This document shows positions 1-7,073 of a DNA stretch of 21,000 nt, in pieces. Origin of the DNA: CAYOOP01 sp964405685 (GTDB taxonomy: Bacteria; Pseudomonadota; Alphaproteobacteria; Rickettsiales; SXRF01); contig CAYOOP010000014.1 in assembly GCA_964405685.1 (NCBI GenBank), positions 1-21,000 of the forward strand. Reading direction: 5' to 3'. Positions within the stretch are counted from its first letter, which is position 1. Each line of letters starts with the position of its first letter. A program made the translations under genes and the position numbers. The notes under the pieces are model-generated. The model saw nothing but the letters and a program-made list of their open reading frames with translations. It did not search any database and was not told where the DNA came from.

Positions 1-214
1 CCGCTTTCGGATCAATCAACACTTTCACGCCTTTTTCTTCCACCACCTCGTCGAACTTGCCTTGCTCGTCGGCGTATTCAATCGTGTAGGAAAGCCCCGA
101 GCAGCCGCGCGTGCGGATACCTACCTTAATACCGGCCGAGGGCTTGCCGCGCTTTTGAAGCAGCGTTTGAATCTGCCCTGCGGCAGCGTCGGAGATGGTG
201 AAGATCGCGGGCAT
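1..214 (-). CDS. iscA: Iron-sulfur cluster assembly protein IscA (HesB family), partial
   Basis: This is the N-terminal 71 residues of an A-type Fe-S carrier; the gene runs off the left edge. The ATG complement is at 212-214. The protein starts MPAIFTISDAAAGQIQ and carries the HesB/IscA core motif RTRGCSGLSY, which holds the first conserved cysteine (about C38). The two C-terminal cysteines (CxC) lie outside the window. The RTRGCSGLSY form resembles alphaproteobacterial and mitochondrial ISCA1-type proteins, by recollection of the family. A-type proteins accept clusters built on IscU and pass them to apo-proteins. The gene lies 74 bp after iscU in the same direction. A palindromic repeat fills that gap, so iscA expression could be partly uncoupled from iscU. 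Confidence in the family is high; the end is unseen. Confidence 0.92.
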   Translation of the reverse strand, partial: MPAIFTISDAAAGQIQTLLQKRGKPSAGIKVGIRTRGCSGLSYTIEYADEQGKFDEVVEEKGVKVLIDPKA

Positions 215-215
215 A

Positions 216-292
216 ATAGTCGATAGTCGATAGTCGATAGTTGTTAGTGGTACTTTGGCTCAAGGAACTAACGACTATCGACTAACGACTAT
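216..292. repeat. Palindromic repeat built from ATAGTCG-type heptamers between iscU and iscA
   Basis: The left part (216-248) is three tandem ATAGTCG units followed by ATAGTTG and TTAGT. The right part (267-292) is its inverted complement. Arms 223-248 and 267-292 pair at 23 of 26 positions around an 18-nt loop. The right arm overlaps the iscU stop codon (289-291), so the repeat supplies the end of iscU. As RNA it would form a long hairpin between iscU and iscA, usable as an mRNA stabiliser or attenuator. It has no U-tract of a classical terminator. Similar tandem/inverted ATAGTCG-TTAGTCG sequences are known to me as dispersed repeats, but I cannot test copy number here. Confidence 0.85.
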
Positions 293-690
293 GCAGCCTC
301 CTCTTTCTTCTCTTCCTGCTTGCTCTGATAATCCGCAATGGCGGCTTTGATGGCGTCTTCGGCAAGCACGGAGCAGTGGATTTTAACCGGCGGCAGCGAG
401 AGGTGCTCCGCCACTTCGGTGTTTTTGATTTGCATCGCCTCTTCGACTTTTTTGCCTTTGACCCACTCGGTAATCAGCGAGCTGGAGGCAATGGCCGAAC
501 CGCAGCCGAAGGTTTTGAATTTGGCGTCCTCAATCACCCCGTCGTTTGAAATGCGCAGCTGCAGCTTCATCACGTCGCCACACGCGGGCGCACCGACGAG
601 GCCGGTACCCACGTTCCGGTCCGCCTTATCCATACTCCCCACATTGCGCGGGTTTTCGTAGTGATCGATTACTTTTTCGTTGTATGCCAT
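289..690 (-). CDS. iscU: Fe-S cluster assembly scaffold IscU
   Basis: This 133-residue scaffold assembles [2Fe-2S] clusters from IscS-derived sulfur. It has the three ligand cysteines at C37 (GAPACGD), C63 (FGCGSA) and C106 (IHCSVLAEDA), H105 beside the last one, and the LPPVK chaperone-recognition motif at 99-103 that HscA binds. Length is normal for the family apart from a short charged tail (residues 124-133, rich in Glu/Lys). The start ATG is at 688-690, preceded by a purine-rich GGAAGG/GGGG stretch. It follows the small unknown ORF by 20 bp and precedes iscA. The stop codon lies inside the palindromic repeat at 216-292. By hand count about 57% GC over 301-660. Confidence 0.98.
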   Translation of the reverse strand: MAYNEKVIDHYENPRNVGSMDKADRNVGTGLVGAPACGDVMKLQLRISNDGVIEDAKFKTFGCGSAIASSSLITEWVKGKKVEEAMQIKNTEVAEHLSLPPVKIHCSVLAEDAIKAAIADYQSKQEEKKEEAA

Positions 691-710
691 AGCCCCTAAT
701 TACCTTCCAG

Positions 711-1028
711 TTAACACGCCATCGAACGAGAGGTTGATGCCAACATACCAGGATTTTCTAAAAACTCCCGATATTTTGCTGCCACCTCAATTGCAGCTTC
801 TCCGATATCCATCGATTTATCTTCATATTCTCTTGTCACTAAAGCAATAGCGGTTTTCTTTGCGCTATCACGATGCTTCGCCAATGTAGCTGCGTCTACA
901 GGATGTTCTAACGACTGCTCTGTTTCCTCGAATAGCTTAGGATAGTGCTGTTCAATCATTCTCCTGATTTGAGCTTGTTCAAAAACAGCTTCCGTTTTGC
1001 CAGATACTTTTTCAATATGAAGTGCCAT
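711..1028 (-). CDS. Unrecognised 105-residue protein inside the isc operon
   Basis: I do not recognise this protein. I chose the ATG at 1026-1028 (MALHIEKVSGK) because a strong Shine-Dalgarno sequence sits four bases upstream. An in-frame upstream start would overlap the end of iscS. The sequence is charged, has no signal peptide or membrane segment, and reads as mostly helical. Its only cysteine is the very last residue (ending SRSMAC). Hand-counted GC is about 42% (133 of 318 bases), against about 54% in sampled iscS and 57% in iscU, so it looks acquired or under different codon pressure. It is 14 bp from iscS and 20 bp from iscU, which implies co-transcription with Fe-S assembly genes. A role as a sulfur-handling or IscS/IscU accessory protein is inference only. 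An uncharacterised cargo gene is equally possible. Confidence 0.85.
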   Translation of the reverse strand: MALHIEKVSGKTEAVFEQAQIRRMIEQHYPKLFEETEQSLEHPVDAATLAKHRDSAKKTAIALVTREYEDKSMDIGEAAIEVAAKYREFLENPGMLASTSRSMAC

Positions 1029-1032
1029 AGTT

Positions 1033-1040
1033 ACCTCCCT
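1033..1040 (-). promoter_or_regulatory. Strong ribosome binding site for the 711-1028 ORF
   Basis: The minus strand reads AGGGAGGT here, four bases before the ATG at 1026-1028. It is the clearest Shine-Dalgarno in this operon, and it fixes the start of the unknown ORF downstream of the iscS stop codon (1043-1045). Confidence 0.8.
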
Positions 1041-1042
1041 TG

Positions 1043-2257
1043 TTAATGCCCCGCCCACTCTACTTTGCTAATGTCGATGCCTTCCTGGGCCATTTCCCAG
1101 AGCGGCGACATATCCCGTAGGCGTTGGACGCTATTCTTAACAAGTTTTAACGAAAAGTCAATCTCTTCTTCGGTGGTAAACCGGCCAAAGCCGAAGCGGA
1201 TGGAGGTATGGGCCAATTCTTCGCCGACCCCCAACGCCCGTAAAACGTAGGATGGCTCAAGGCTGGCGCTGGTGCAGGCCGAACCGGAAGAGACGGCCAG
1301 ATCTTTAATCGCCATAATCATGCTTTCGCCTTCGACATAGGCGAAGCTCAAGTTGATATTGCCGGGGTAGCGGGCCTCGCGGTCGCCGTTGAGAAATACG
1401 TCGGGAATGGCGTCCATAATCTCGCGCTCAAAGCGCTGGAAAATGTGGCGGGCGTGTTCCAGATCCTTGCCCATTTCCGCCTTGGCAATTTTCGCGGCTT
1501 CGCCTAACCCTACGATGAGTGGAGTTGGCAGCGTGCCGCTTCTCATACCGCGTTCTTGCCCGCCGCCGGAAAACAAAGCTTCCAGCCGCACACGCGGGCG
1601 GCGGCGTACATAGAGCGCGCCGATGCCTTTGGGCCCGTAAATTTTATGGCCGGAGATGCTCATCAGATCAATATTCATTGCCTCAACATCGAGCGGAATT
1701 TTGCCGAAGGCCTGCGCGCAGTCCGTATGGAAAAACGCGCCCTTCTCGCGGCACAGCCTGCCGATTTCGGCGAGCGGCTGAATCACGCCAATTTCATTAT
1801 TTACACCCATCACTGACACAAGCGCGGTTTTATCGGTGATCGCTGCTTTCAACTGCTCCAGATCAATCAATCCATTGGGTTTGGGCTGCAAATAGGTGAC
1901 TTCAAAACCCTCCTGCTCTAAATGGCGGCAGCTATCCAGCACGCATTTGTGCTCGGTCTGCACGGTGATGACGTGGTTTTTCTTATCTTTGTAAAAATGC
2001 GCAACGCCTTTGATGGCGATATTGTTGGATTCCGTGGCACCCGAGGTGAAAATGATTTCTTTGCTATCGGCATTGATAAGGTCCGCCACCTGCTCGCGCG
2101 CGATCTCGGAAGCCTCCTCCGCCGCCCAGCCATAAGCATGGCTGCGCGAATGCGGATTGCCGAATTTCTCGGTGAAATAGGGCAGCATTACCTGCACCAC
2201 GCGCGGGTCGCACGGAGTGGTGGCTTGATAATCGAGGTACACAGGGGTTTTGATCAT
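1043..2257 (-). CDS. iscS: Cysteine desulfurase IscS
   Basis: This PLP enzyme takes sulfane sulfur from L-cysteine for IscU and other acceptors. From the chosen ATG (2255-2257; MIKTPVYLDYQATTPCDPR) it is 404 residues, the usual IscS length. An upstream TTG at 2293 would add 12 unconserved residues and overlap dprA. Visible landmarks are the PLP lysine K205 in SGHKIYGPK, H103 in TEHK, and the active-site cysteine C328 in SGSACTSASLEPSYVLRALG, the group I IscS loop. It lies 28 bp after dprA, and no iscR precedes it, so any IscR-type autoregulation must act elsewhere or be absent. The unknown AT-rich ORF and iscU follow. Confidence 0.97.
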   Translation of the reverse strand: MIKTPVYLDYQATTPCDPRVVQVMLPYFTEKFGNPHSRSHAYGWAAEEASEIAREQVADLINADSKEIIFTSGATESNNIAIKGVAHFYKDKKNHVITVQTEHKCVLDSCRHLEQEGFEVTYLQPKPNGLIDLEQLKAAITDKTALVSVMGVNNEIGVIQPLAEIGRLCREKGAFFHTDCAQAFGKIPLDVEAMNIDLMSISGHKIYGPKGIGALYVRRRPRVRLEALFSGGGQERGMRSGTLPTPLIVGLGEAAKIAKAEMGKDLEHARHIFQRFEREIMDAIPDVFLNGDREARYPGNINLSFAYVEGESMIMAIKDLAVSSGSACTSASLEPSYVLRALGVGEELAHTSIRFGFGRFTTEEEIDFSLKLVKNSVQRLRDMSPLWEMAQEGIDISKVEWAGH

Positions 2258-2285
2258 AAGGGGCAATATAGTATTGTTGATGTTT

Positions 2286-3440
2286 TTAGTCAACTATAGC
2301 TAGTGATTTATTATGCTCCATTTTAAGTGCCAGCAACCCGCCCGGCAGGCGCTGGATTTTTTCAGCGAGTTCCAGCTCTAAAATGATACATTGAATGGCC
2401 GCCGGGGAGATTCTAAGCATCTCAATGAGCAGGTCAATCGAGACCGGCGCGAAGCTCAATTTTTCTAGAACCTGAGCGCGCGTTGACTCCGAAGGCTCCA
2501 CTTTTTCGCCTGCCACAAAGCTCGGCGCAAGCAGGTGTTCGCGCAGCAGTTTCTGGCTGGTGAATGTTTTTAATACGCCAATGATATCTTCCACATTTTC
2601 AACCACATGTGCGCCGTCTTTCAACAATCGGTTGCAGCCTTGAGCGCGTGGGTCCATGGGCGAACCGGGGACGGCAAACACCTCCCGGTCGTAGCCGACC
2701 GCCATGCGCGCGGTAATGAGCGAGCCGGACTTAATGGCGGCCTCGACGATGACACATCCATGCGTCATCCCGGCAATAATCCGGTTGCGGCTGGGGAAAC
2801 TCGTCGAAAACGGCGTCATCCCGAACGGTTGCTCGCTGATGATCGCGCCGATTTCTTTGATCTGGTTGTAAAGCGCCGCGTTTTCGGGCGGGTAAATACG
2901 GTCAATGCCGCCGGCCACCACCGCTACCGTGCCGGTTGCGAGTGCGGCCTTATGGGCGAAGGTGTCAATTCCGCGTGCGAGGCCGGAGACGACCGTATAG
3001 CCTTCCTTGCCCAGCTGTTCCGAAATCATCTTCGCAAACGCGCAGCCGTTGCCGGAGGCGTTGCGCGCGCCGACTACGGAAATGAGCGGCTTGTTTTGCC
3101 ATAAGCTGTCATGCCCCAGCACAATCAGCACCGGCGGCGCATCAGGAATTAAATGCAGTAATTCCGGATAGTTGGCGCTGCCATAAACTACAAACCTGGC
3201 ACCGTATTTCTTCACGGCTTCAATTTCCGCCTCCGCCTGTTCACGCGTGGCGGGTTTGAGGGGGTCCGCACGGCCGCCACGGCGGGCAAGTTCAGGCATA
3301 GCTTCCAACGCTTCAGCAGCGGAGCCATAACGCTCAATCAGATTAAAAAATGTGACGGTGCCTACCTGCGGCGTGCGTGTAAGCCGGAGCACATCGATCA
3401 GTGGCATATCTGCGAGTGAGGGTTTCAGCGCGTAGGTCAT
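2286..3440 (-). CDS. dprA: DNA-processing protein DprA
   Basis: DprA binds incoming single-stranded DNA and loads RecA during natural transformation. The 384-residue protein has an N-terminal SAM-like helical region (about 10-70), then the Rossmann-like DprA core with VVGARNASGNG, VSGLARGIDTFAHKAAL, GGIDRIYPPEN, FPSRNRIIAGM and AVPGSP. A C-terminal winged-helix (DML1-like) segment covers roughly 320-384. The ATG at 3440 overlaps the plsY stop by four bases (ATGA), so the two are translationally coupled. plsY-dprA adjacency is common in proteobacteria. DprA is widespread outside competent species, so the gene alone does not show competence. Confidence 0.96.
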   Translation of the reverse strand: MTYALKPSLADMPLIDVLRLTRTPQVGTVTFFNLIERYGSAAEALEAMPELARRGGRADPLKPATREQAEAEIEAVKKYGARFVVYGSANYPELLHLIPDAPPVLIVLGHDSLWQNKPLISVVGARNASGNGCAFAKMISEQLGKEGYTVVSGLARGIDTFAHKAALATGTVAVVAGGIDRIYPPENAALYNQIKEIGAIISEQPFGMTPFSTSFPSRNRIIAGMTHGCVIVEAAIKSGSLITARMAVGYDREVFAVPGSPMDPRAQGCNRLLKDGAHVVENVEDIIGVLKTFTSQKLLREHLLAPSFVAGEKVEPSESTRAQVLEKLSFAPVSIDLLIEMLRISPAAIQCIILELELAEKIQRLPGGLLALKMEHNKSLAIVD

Positions 3441-4018
3441 TTGCCGAACTTAGGTTCTGTGCCCGCTTTGAGACGAGCAATATTGGCGCGGTGGCGATAA
3501 AACACTAAAAAGGCAACGGGCAGCAGGAAGAATGCTTCAGCAAATTCGGTGCTCAAAAGCGCAATGACCGGCATAGCACCAATGGCAACCAGCGCTGAAA
3601 ACGAGGAAATGCGGGTGAATAAAAACGTGGTGAGCCAGAGCAGCGCAGAGGCAACACCAATCAAGGGGTAAAGCGCAAAGCACGCGCCGAAGGTGGTTGC
3701 TACCCCTTTGCCGCCTTTGAATTTGAGCCAGAGGGGGTAGGAATGCCCAATCACGGCTGCGAGGGCGGCAAACCCGGCAATAAAACCACCATCGTCAAGC
3801 GCACCTGCGATGATAACGGCAACACCACCCTTGATCATATCGAGCATGAGTGTCGCGAATGCTAGTTTTTTATTGCCGGTACGCAGCACATTGGTGGCAC
3901 CGATATTGCCGGAGCCGATCGCACGAATATCCCCAAGCCCTGCCGCACGAGTCAGTAGCAAGCCGAAGGGAATCGAGCCAATAAGATATGCAGCGATGAG
4001 AGCAATGATATCAAACAT
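3437..4018 (-). CDS. plsY: Glycerol-3-phosphate acyltransferase PlsY
   Basis: PlsY is an integral membrane enzyme that transfers acyl groups from acyl-phosphate to glycerol-3-phosphate, the first step of phospholipid synthesis. The 193-residue protein has several hydrophobic segments and the three conserved family motifs: GSIPFG and GSGNIGATNVLR near the N-terminus, GHSYPLWLKFKGGKGVATTFG in the middle, and a basic patch (FYRHRANIARLKAGTEPKFG) at the C-terminus. It lies 18 bp after ruvX and overlaps dprA by four bases. Confidence 0.97.
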   Translation of the reverse strand: MFDIIALIAAYLIGSIPFGLLLTRAAGLGDIRAIGSGNIGATNVLRTGNKKLAFATLMLDMIKGGVAVIIAGALDDGGFIAGFAALAAVIGHSYPLWLKFKGGKGVATTFGACFALYPLIGVASALLWLTTFLFTRISSFSALVAIGAMPVIALLSTEFAEAFFLLPVAFLVFYRHRANIARLKAGTEPKFGK

Positions 4019-4036
4019 GCGACTTGTTTATCCCAG

Positions 4037-4492
4037 TTACCGCAAAGCTTCAAGCGCCCCCTGCAGAATATACGAGGCCGCAAGCTTATCGACGAGTTCA
4101 TCCCTACGCTGCCGTGACAAATCCGCCTCGAGCATCACGCGCTCGACCGCCATGGTACTCATGCGTTCATCCCACAGCAATACGGGAAGGTTTAATTCAC
4201 TCGCCAAGCGCTTGGACGTATCCTGCGCGGATTGGGCGCGGGGGCCAAAGCTGCCATCCATATTAATGGGGTGGCCCACCACAATGCCTGCTATCTCACG
4301 TTCTTGTACTAAGGTTTTAATCTTTGCTAGGTCCTGCCCCCATTTCGTGCGGGCGATGGTTTCTATAGGGCTTGCAATCATCCGCAAACCATCGCTTCCT
4401 GCAACACCGATGGTTTTTGTGCCAATATCAAGCCCAAGCATTGCCCCGCTTGGGCTTACGGTTTTAAATTCTGCAGGGGTGAAAACGAGCAT
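4037..4492 (-). CDS. ruvX: Putative pre-16S rRNA nuclease / Holliday junction resolvase-like YqgF (RuvX)
   Basis: This is a 151-residue RNase H-fold protein of the YqgF/RuvX family. In E. coli the family matures the 5' end of 16S rRNA. Motifs are MLGLDIGTKTIGVAGSD (first catalytic Asp), IVVGHPINMDGSFGPRAQ, and LLWDERMSTMAVER with a later Asp-rich tail (DELVDKLAASYILQ). The first 17 residues extend before the usual MLGLD start. The internal Met at about residue 18 is a possible alternative start, but the ATG at 4492 is the only one upstream of it. It is the first gene of the leftward block, 45 bp from the divergent gatC. Confidence 0.93.
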   Translation of the reverse strand: MLVFTPAEFKTVSPSGAMLGLDIGTKTIGVAGSDGLRMIASPIETIARTKWGQDLAKIKTLVQEREIAGIVVGHPINMDGSFGPRAQSAQDTSKRLASELNLPVLLWDERMSTMAVERVMLEADLSRQRRDELVDKLAASYILQGALEALR

Positions 4493-4537
4493 ATTGGCCT
4501 TGCGGGATGAGCGGCAATTGGTGTAGGAAGCTCTACC

Positions 4538-4822
4538 ATGATTGACGTAAATACCACTAGAAAAATCGCGCGGCTTGCCCGCATTCGTCTGAAAGAAGGC
4601 GAAGACAAACTCTATGCCGATGAACTTTCCGGTATTTTGAAGTGGATTGAGCAGTTAAACGAGGTGAATACCGATGGCGTGCCCGCGCTTGCGAGTATTT
4701 CCAATGTAGAACTACGCTGGCGGGAGGATCAGGTGACCGACGGTGGTAAGCAAGCCGACATCGTCGCTAATGCCCCAAGTGCTAACTACGGCTGTTTTGC
4801 CGTTCCCAAGGTTATTGAATAG
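4538..4822 (+). CDS. gatC: Aspartyl/glutamyl-tRNA(Asn/Gln) amidotransferase subunit C
   Basis: GatC is the 94-residue belt subunit that wraps GatA and GatB in the tRNA-dependent amidotransferase. The N-terminus MIDVNTTRKIARLARIRL and the central ELSGILKWIEQLNEVNTDGV segment are typical, and the C-terminus ends with the usual FAVPKVIE. An AGGAAG ribosome site lies about nine bases before the ATG. It opens the gat operon, and its upstream 45 bp must hold the promoters for both gatC and the divergent ruvX; I cannot pick convincing boxes. Confidence 0.97.
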   Translation: MIDVNTTRKIARLARIRLKEGEDKLYADELSGILKWIEQLNEVNTDGVPALASISNVELRWREDQVTDGGKQADIVANAPSANYGCFAVPKVIE

Positions 4823-4831
4823 GAGTTTTTT

Positions 4832-5017
4832 ATGCCCGTAGTTCAAGTAAATTTGTTAGACGGCCGCACCGACGCCCAAAAACGCAAAATGGTCGCTGCG
4901 ATTACGCAAGCTTTGGTTAAGACCATCGATACCAAACCTGAAAAAGTACGCATTATCGTCAACGACATGGCGCACAACGCCTATGCCATCGGCGGTAAAA
5001 TGGCGGATGAGCAATGA
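4832..5017 (+). CDS. 4-oxalocrotonate tautomerase family protein
   Basis: This is a 61-residue tautomerase of the 4-OT superfamily. After removal of Met the protein starts with the catalytic Pro1. Arg11 and Arg39 of the canonical enzyme are at the expected positions, and Tyr stands near the Phe50 position. The IGGK near the C-terminus matches the usual GxGG turn. Such proteins form hexamers and tautomerise or hydrolyse small enol/keto acids; the real substrate cannot be told. It has its own TAGGAG ribosome site and ends in an ATGA overlap with gatA, so it is embedded in the gat operon. I see no pathway genes beside it to suggest catechol degradation. Confidence 0.93.
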   Translation: MPVVQVNLLDGRTDAQKRKMVAAITQALVKTIDTKPEKVRIIVNDMAHNAYAIGGKMADEQ

Positions 5018-6486
5018 CGCTACTGACCCAACTCACACTCGCCGAAATGCGTGATGGCCTGAAAGCGAAAAAGTTCAGCGCGACTGAACTCACGCAAGCA
5101 CATGTGGCTACGGTTGAAAAACTAAACCCAAAACTCAATGCGTTCATCGTTGAGACGCCTGAGCTGGCGCTTGCAGCTGCGAAGAAGTCTGATGAGAAAA
5201 TCGCTAAAGGTGAAGCCCGTGCGCTTGAAGGCATCCCCATGGGTATGAAGGATTTGTTCTGTACGCGCGATGTACAGACCACCGCCGCCTCGCATATTTT
5301 AGAGGGCTTCAAACCCAAGTATGAATCGACCGTGTCGCAGAAGCTACTAGATGCTGGCGCGGTGATGCTCGGCAAGCTCAACCTTGATGAATTCGCGATG
5401 GGTTCGGGTAATCTAACGAGCTATTTCGGTAAGGTGCTCAATCCGTGGTCGAAAGAAACACCATTGGTGCCAGGTGGCTCTTCAGGTGGCTCTGCCGCCG
5501 CCGTTTCCGCCAATCTCTGCGCATTTGCAACCGGCACGGACACCGGCGGCTCCATCCGCCAACCGGCAGCGTTCACGGGGATTGTGGGGATTAAACCGAC
5601 CTATGGGCGTTGCTCGCGCTGGGGCATTGTGGCGTTTGCGAGTTCGCTCGATCAAGCGGGTTCCATGGCACGCAATGTGCGCGATGCGGCGATTTCGCTT
5701 CGTACCATGTGCGGGTTTGATGCGAAGGACTCAACCTCGGCTAATTTAGAAGTGCCGGATTTTGAAGCGGCACTCGGCAAAAGCATCAAAGGCCTGCGTG
5801 TTGGTATTCCGAAAGAATATCGCCCCGATGGCATTAATGCGGAACTGGCCGCGTATTGGGACAAGGGCGCGGAGATTTTAAAACAACTCGGCGCTGAAAT
5901 CGTGCCAATTTCCCTGCCTCACACCAATTATGCGCTTGCGACGTACTACATCATCGCTCCCGCCGAAGCATCTTCCAATCTCGCACGCTACGACGGCGTA
6001 CGCTTTGGTCTGCGTGTGATGCCTGAAGGCGGGAACCTGGATGACATGTATGAGGCGACGCGCGCCGCAGGGTTTGGCCATGAAGTCAAACGCCGGATTT
6101 TAATTGGCACCTATGTGCTTTCTGCCGGCTATTACGACGCGTATTACAAAAAAGCGCAGAAATTGCGTTATCTTATTGCCGATGATTTCAAAAAAGCGTT
6201 TGAGAAAGTGGATGTGATTTTAACGCCCACTGCGCCAAGCGCTGCGTTTGGGTTTGATTACAAACCAAAGGATCCGGTGGAGATGTATTTGAACGACGTG
6301 TTCACGGTACCCAGTTCAATCGCGGGACTGCCGGGATTATCGCTCCCGATTGGTCTCAATAAAGATGGTTTACCGCTAGGGCTTCAACTGATTGGCAATG
6401 CCTTTGATGAAGTAACCGTATTGCAAACTGCCTATGCGCTGGAAGAGGCAATTGGATTTACTGCCAAACCGGAGATGTGCGCATGA
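5014..6486 (+). CDS. gatA: Aspartyl/glutamyl-tRNA(Asn/Gln) amidotransferase subunit A
   Basis: GatA is the glutaminase subunit that supplies ammonia to GatB. The 490-residue protein belongs to the amidase signature family. The Ser-cisSer-Lys triad is visible as K79 (GMKDLF), S156 in PGGSSGGSAAA and nucleophile S180 in GTDTGGSIRQPA. The GIKPTYGR motif also matches GatA. The ATG overlaps the tautomerase stop (ATGA), and the TGA overlaps the next gene's ATG. Length is normal and nothing appears broken. Confidence 0.98.
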   Translation: MTLLTQLTLAEMRDGLKAKKFSATELTQAHVATVEKLNPKLNAFIVETPELALAAAKKSDEKIAKGEARALEGIPMGMKDLFCTRDVQTTAASHILEGFKPKYESTVSQKLLDAGAVMLGKLNLDEFAMGSGNLTSYFGKVLNPWSKETPLVPGGSSGGSAAAVSANLCAFATGTDTGGSIRQPAAFTGIVGIKPTYGRCSRWGIVAFASSLDQAGSMARNVRDAAISLRTMCGFDAKDSTSANLEVPDFEAALGKSIKGLRVGIPKEYRPDGINAELAAYWDKGAEILKQLGAEIVPISLPHTNYALATYYIIAPAEASSNLARYDGVRFGLRVMPEGGNLDDMYEATRAAGFGHEVKRRILIGTYVLSAGYYDAYYKKAQKLRYLIADDFKKAFEKVDVILTPTAPSAAFGFDYKPKDPVEMYLNDVFTVPSSIAGLPGLSLPIGLNKDGLPLGLQLIGNAFDEVTVLQTAYALEEAIGFTAKPEMCA

Positions 6487-7073
6487 CCAACACTCCGCGC
6501 CTTCTCAAAGAACGTATGCGCTACACCACCTATTTCGCGTTCGCACTTGTTCCGCTTGCGCTGTTTCAGGTGGGCATGGTTGCGCCCAACACCCTTACGC
6601 ACGAGTTAATGGAAGAATTCGCTTATCCGCTCGTATTTCTGGCTATTTTAGGCCGCGCTTATTGCACGCTGTTTATCGGCGGGCGGAAAAATGATGAAGT
6701 GGTGCGCCTTGGTCCGTACTCCATCGTTCGCAATCCACTTTATGTCTTTAGTTTCTTAGGTGTCGTTGGCATTGGCCTACAATCGGCCTCTCCTGTGTTT
6801 CTTATTGCCATAGTGGGTGCATTTTTATTTTACTATCCCAGTGTAGTACGGAATGAAGAGGCATTTCTTGAACACAAGCTTGGCGAGGCGTACCTCGCTT
6901 ATAAAGCAGAAGTGCCGCGCTGGATTCCGAAATTCTCCCTATGGAAATCGGCCGATAGCGTAGAAGTAAACCCTAAGCTAGTGCTGAAAACCATGATGGA
7001 TGCATCGGTGTTTTTACTGCCAATGCTGCTGTTTGAAGCGATCGAAATGCTGCATGAAGGTGGCCTATTATGA
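6483..7073 (+). CDS. Isoprenylcysteine carboxyl methyltransferase / PEMT-like membrane protein
   Basis: This is a 196-residue membrane protein of the ICMT/phospholipid-methyltransferase fold. I start it at ATG 6483 (overlapping the gatA TGA, with GGAG upstream) rather than the GTG at 6477. Hydrophobic segments lie near residues 16-38, 46-62, 88-105 and 105-122, with a last one near 166-185. The SAM-binding family signature appears as LGPYSIVRNPLYVFSF followed by RNEEAFLEHKLGEAYLAYKAEVPRWIP, matching the usual EE..L...G..Y..Y...VPR.IP. Bacterial members methylate unknown small or lipid substrates. It is coupled to gatB by an ATGA overlap, so it sits inside the gat operon without an obvious tRNA role. 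Confidence 0.85.
   Translation: MTNTPRLLKERMRYTTYFAFALVPLALFQVGMVAPNTLTHELMEEFAYPLVFLAILGRAYCTLFIGGRKNDEVVRLGPYSIVRNPLYVFSFLGVVGIGLQSASPVFLIAIVGAFLFYYPSVVRNEEAFLEHKLGEAYLAYKAEVPRWIPKFSLWKSADSVEVNPKLVLKTMMDASVFLLPMLLFEAIEMLHEGGLL

Noticed and set aside
2258..2293. Longer iscS with a TTG start at 2293 overlapping dprA
   Set aside because: The extra 12 residues are unlike any IscS N-terminus, while the ATG at 2257 gives the canonical start and the usual 404-residue length.
4832..5017. Tautomerase as evidence for an aromatic degradation (catechol meta-cleavage) cluster
   Set aside because: No dioxygenase, hydratase or decarboxylase genes are nearby, and the superfamily is widespread outside that pathway.
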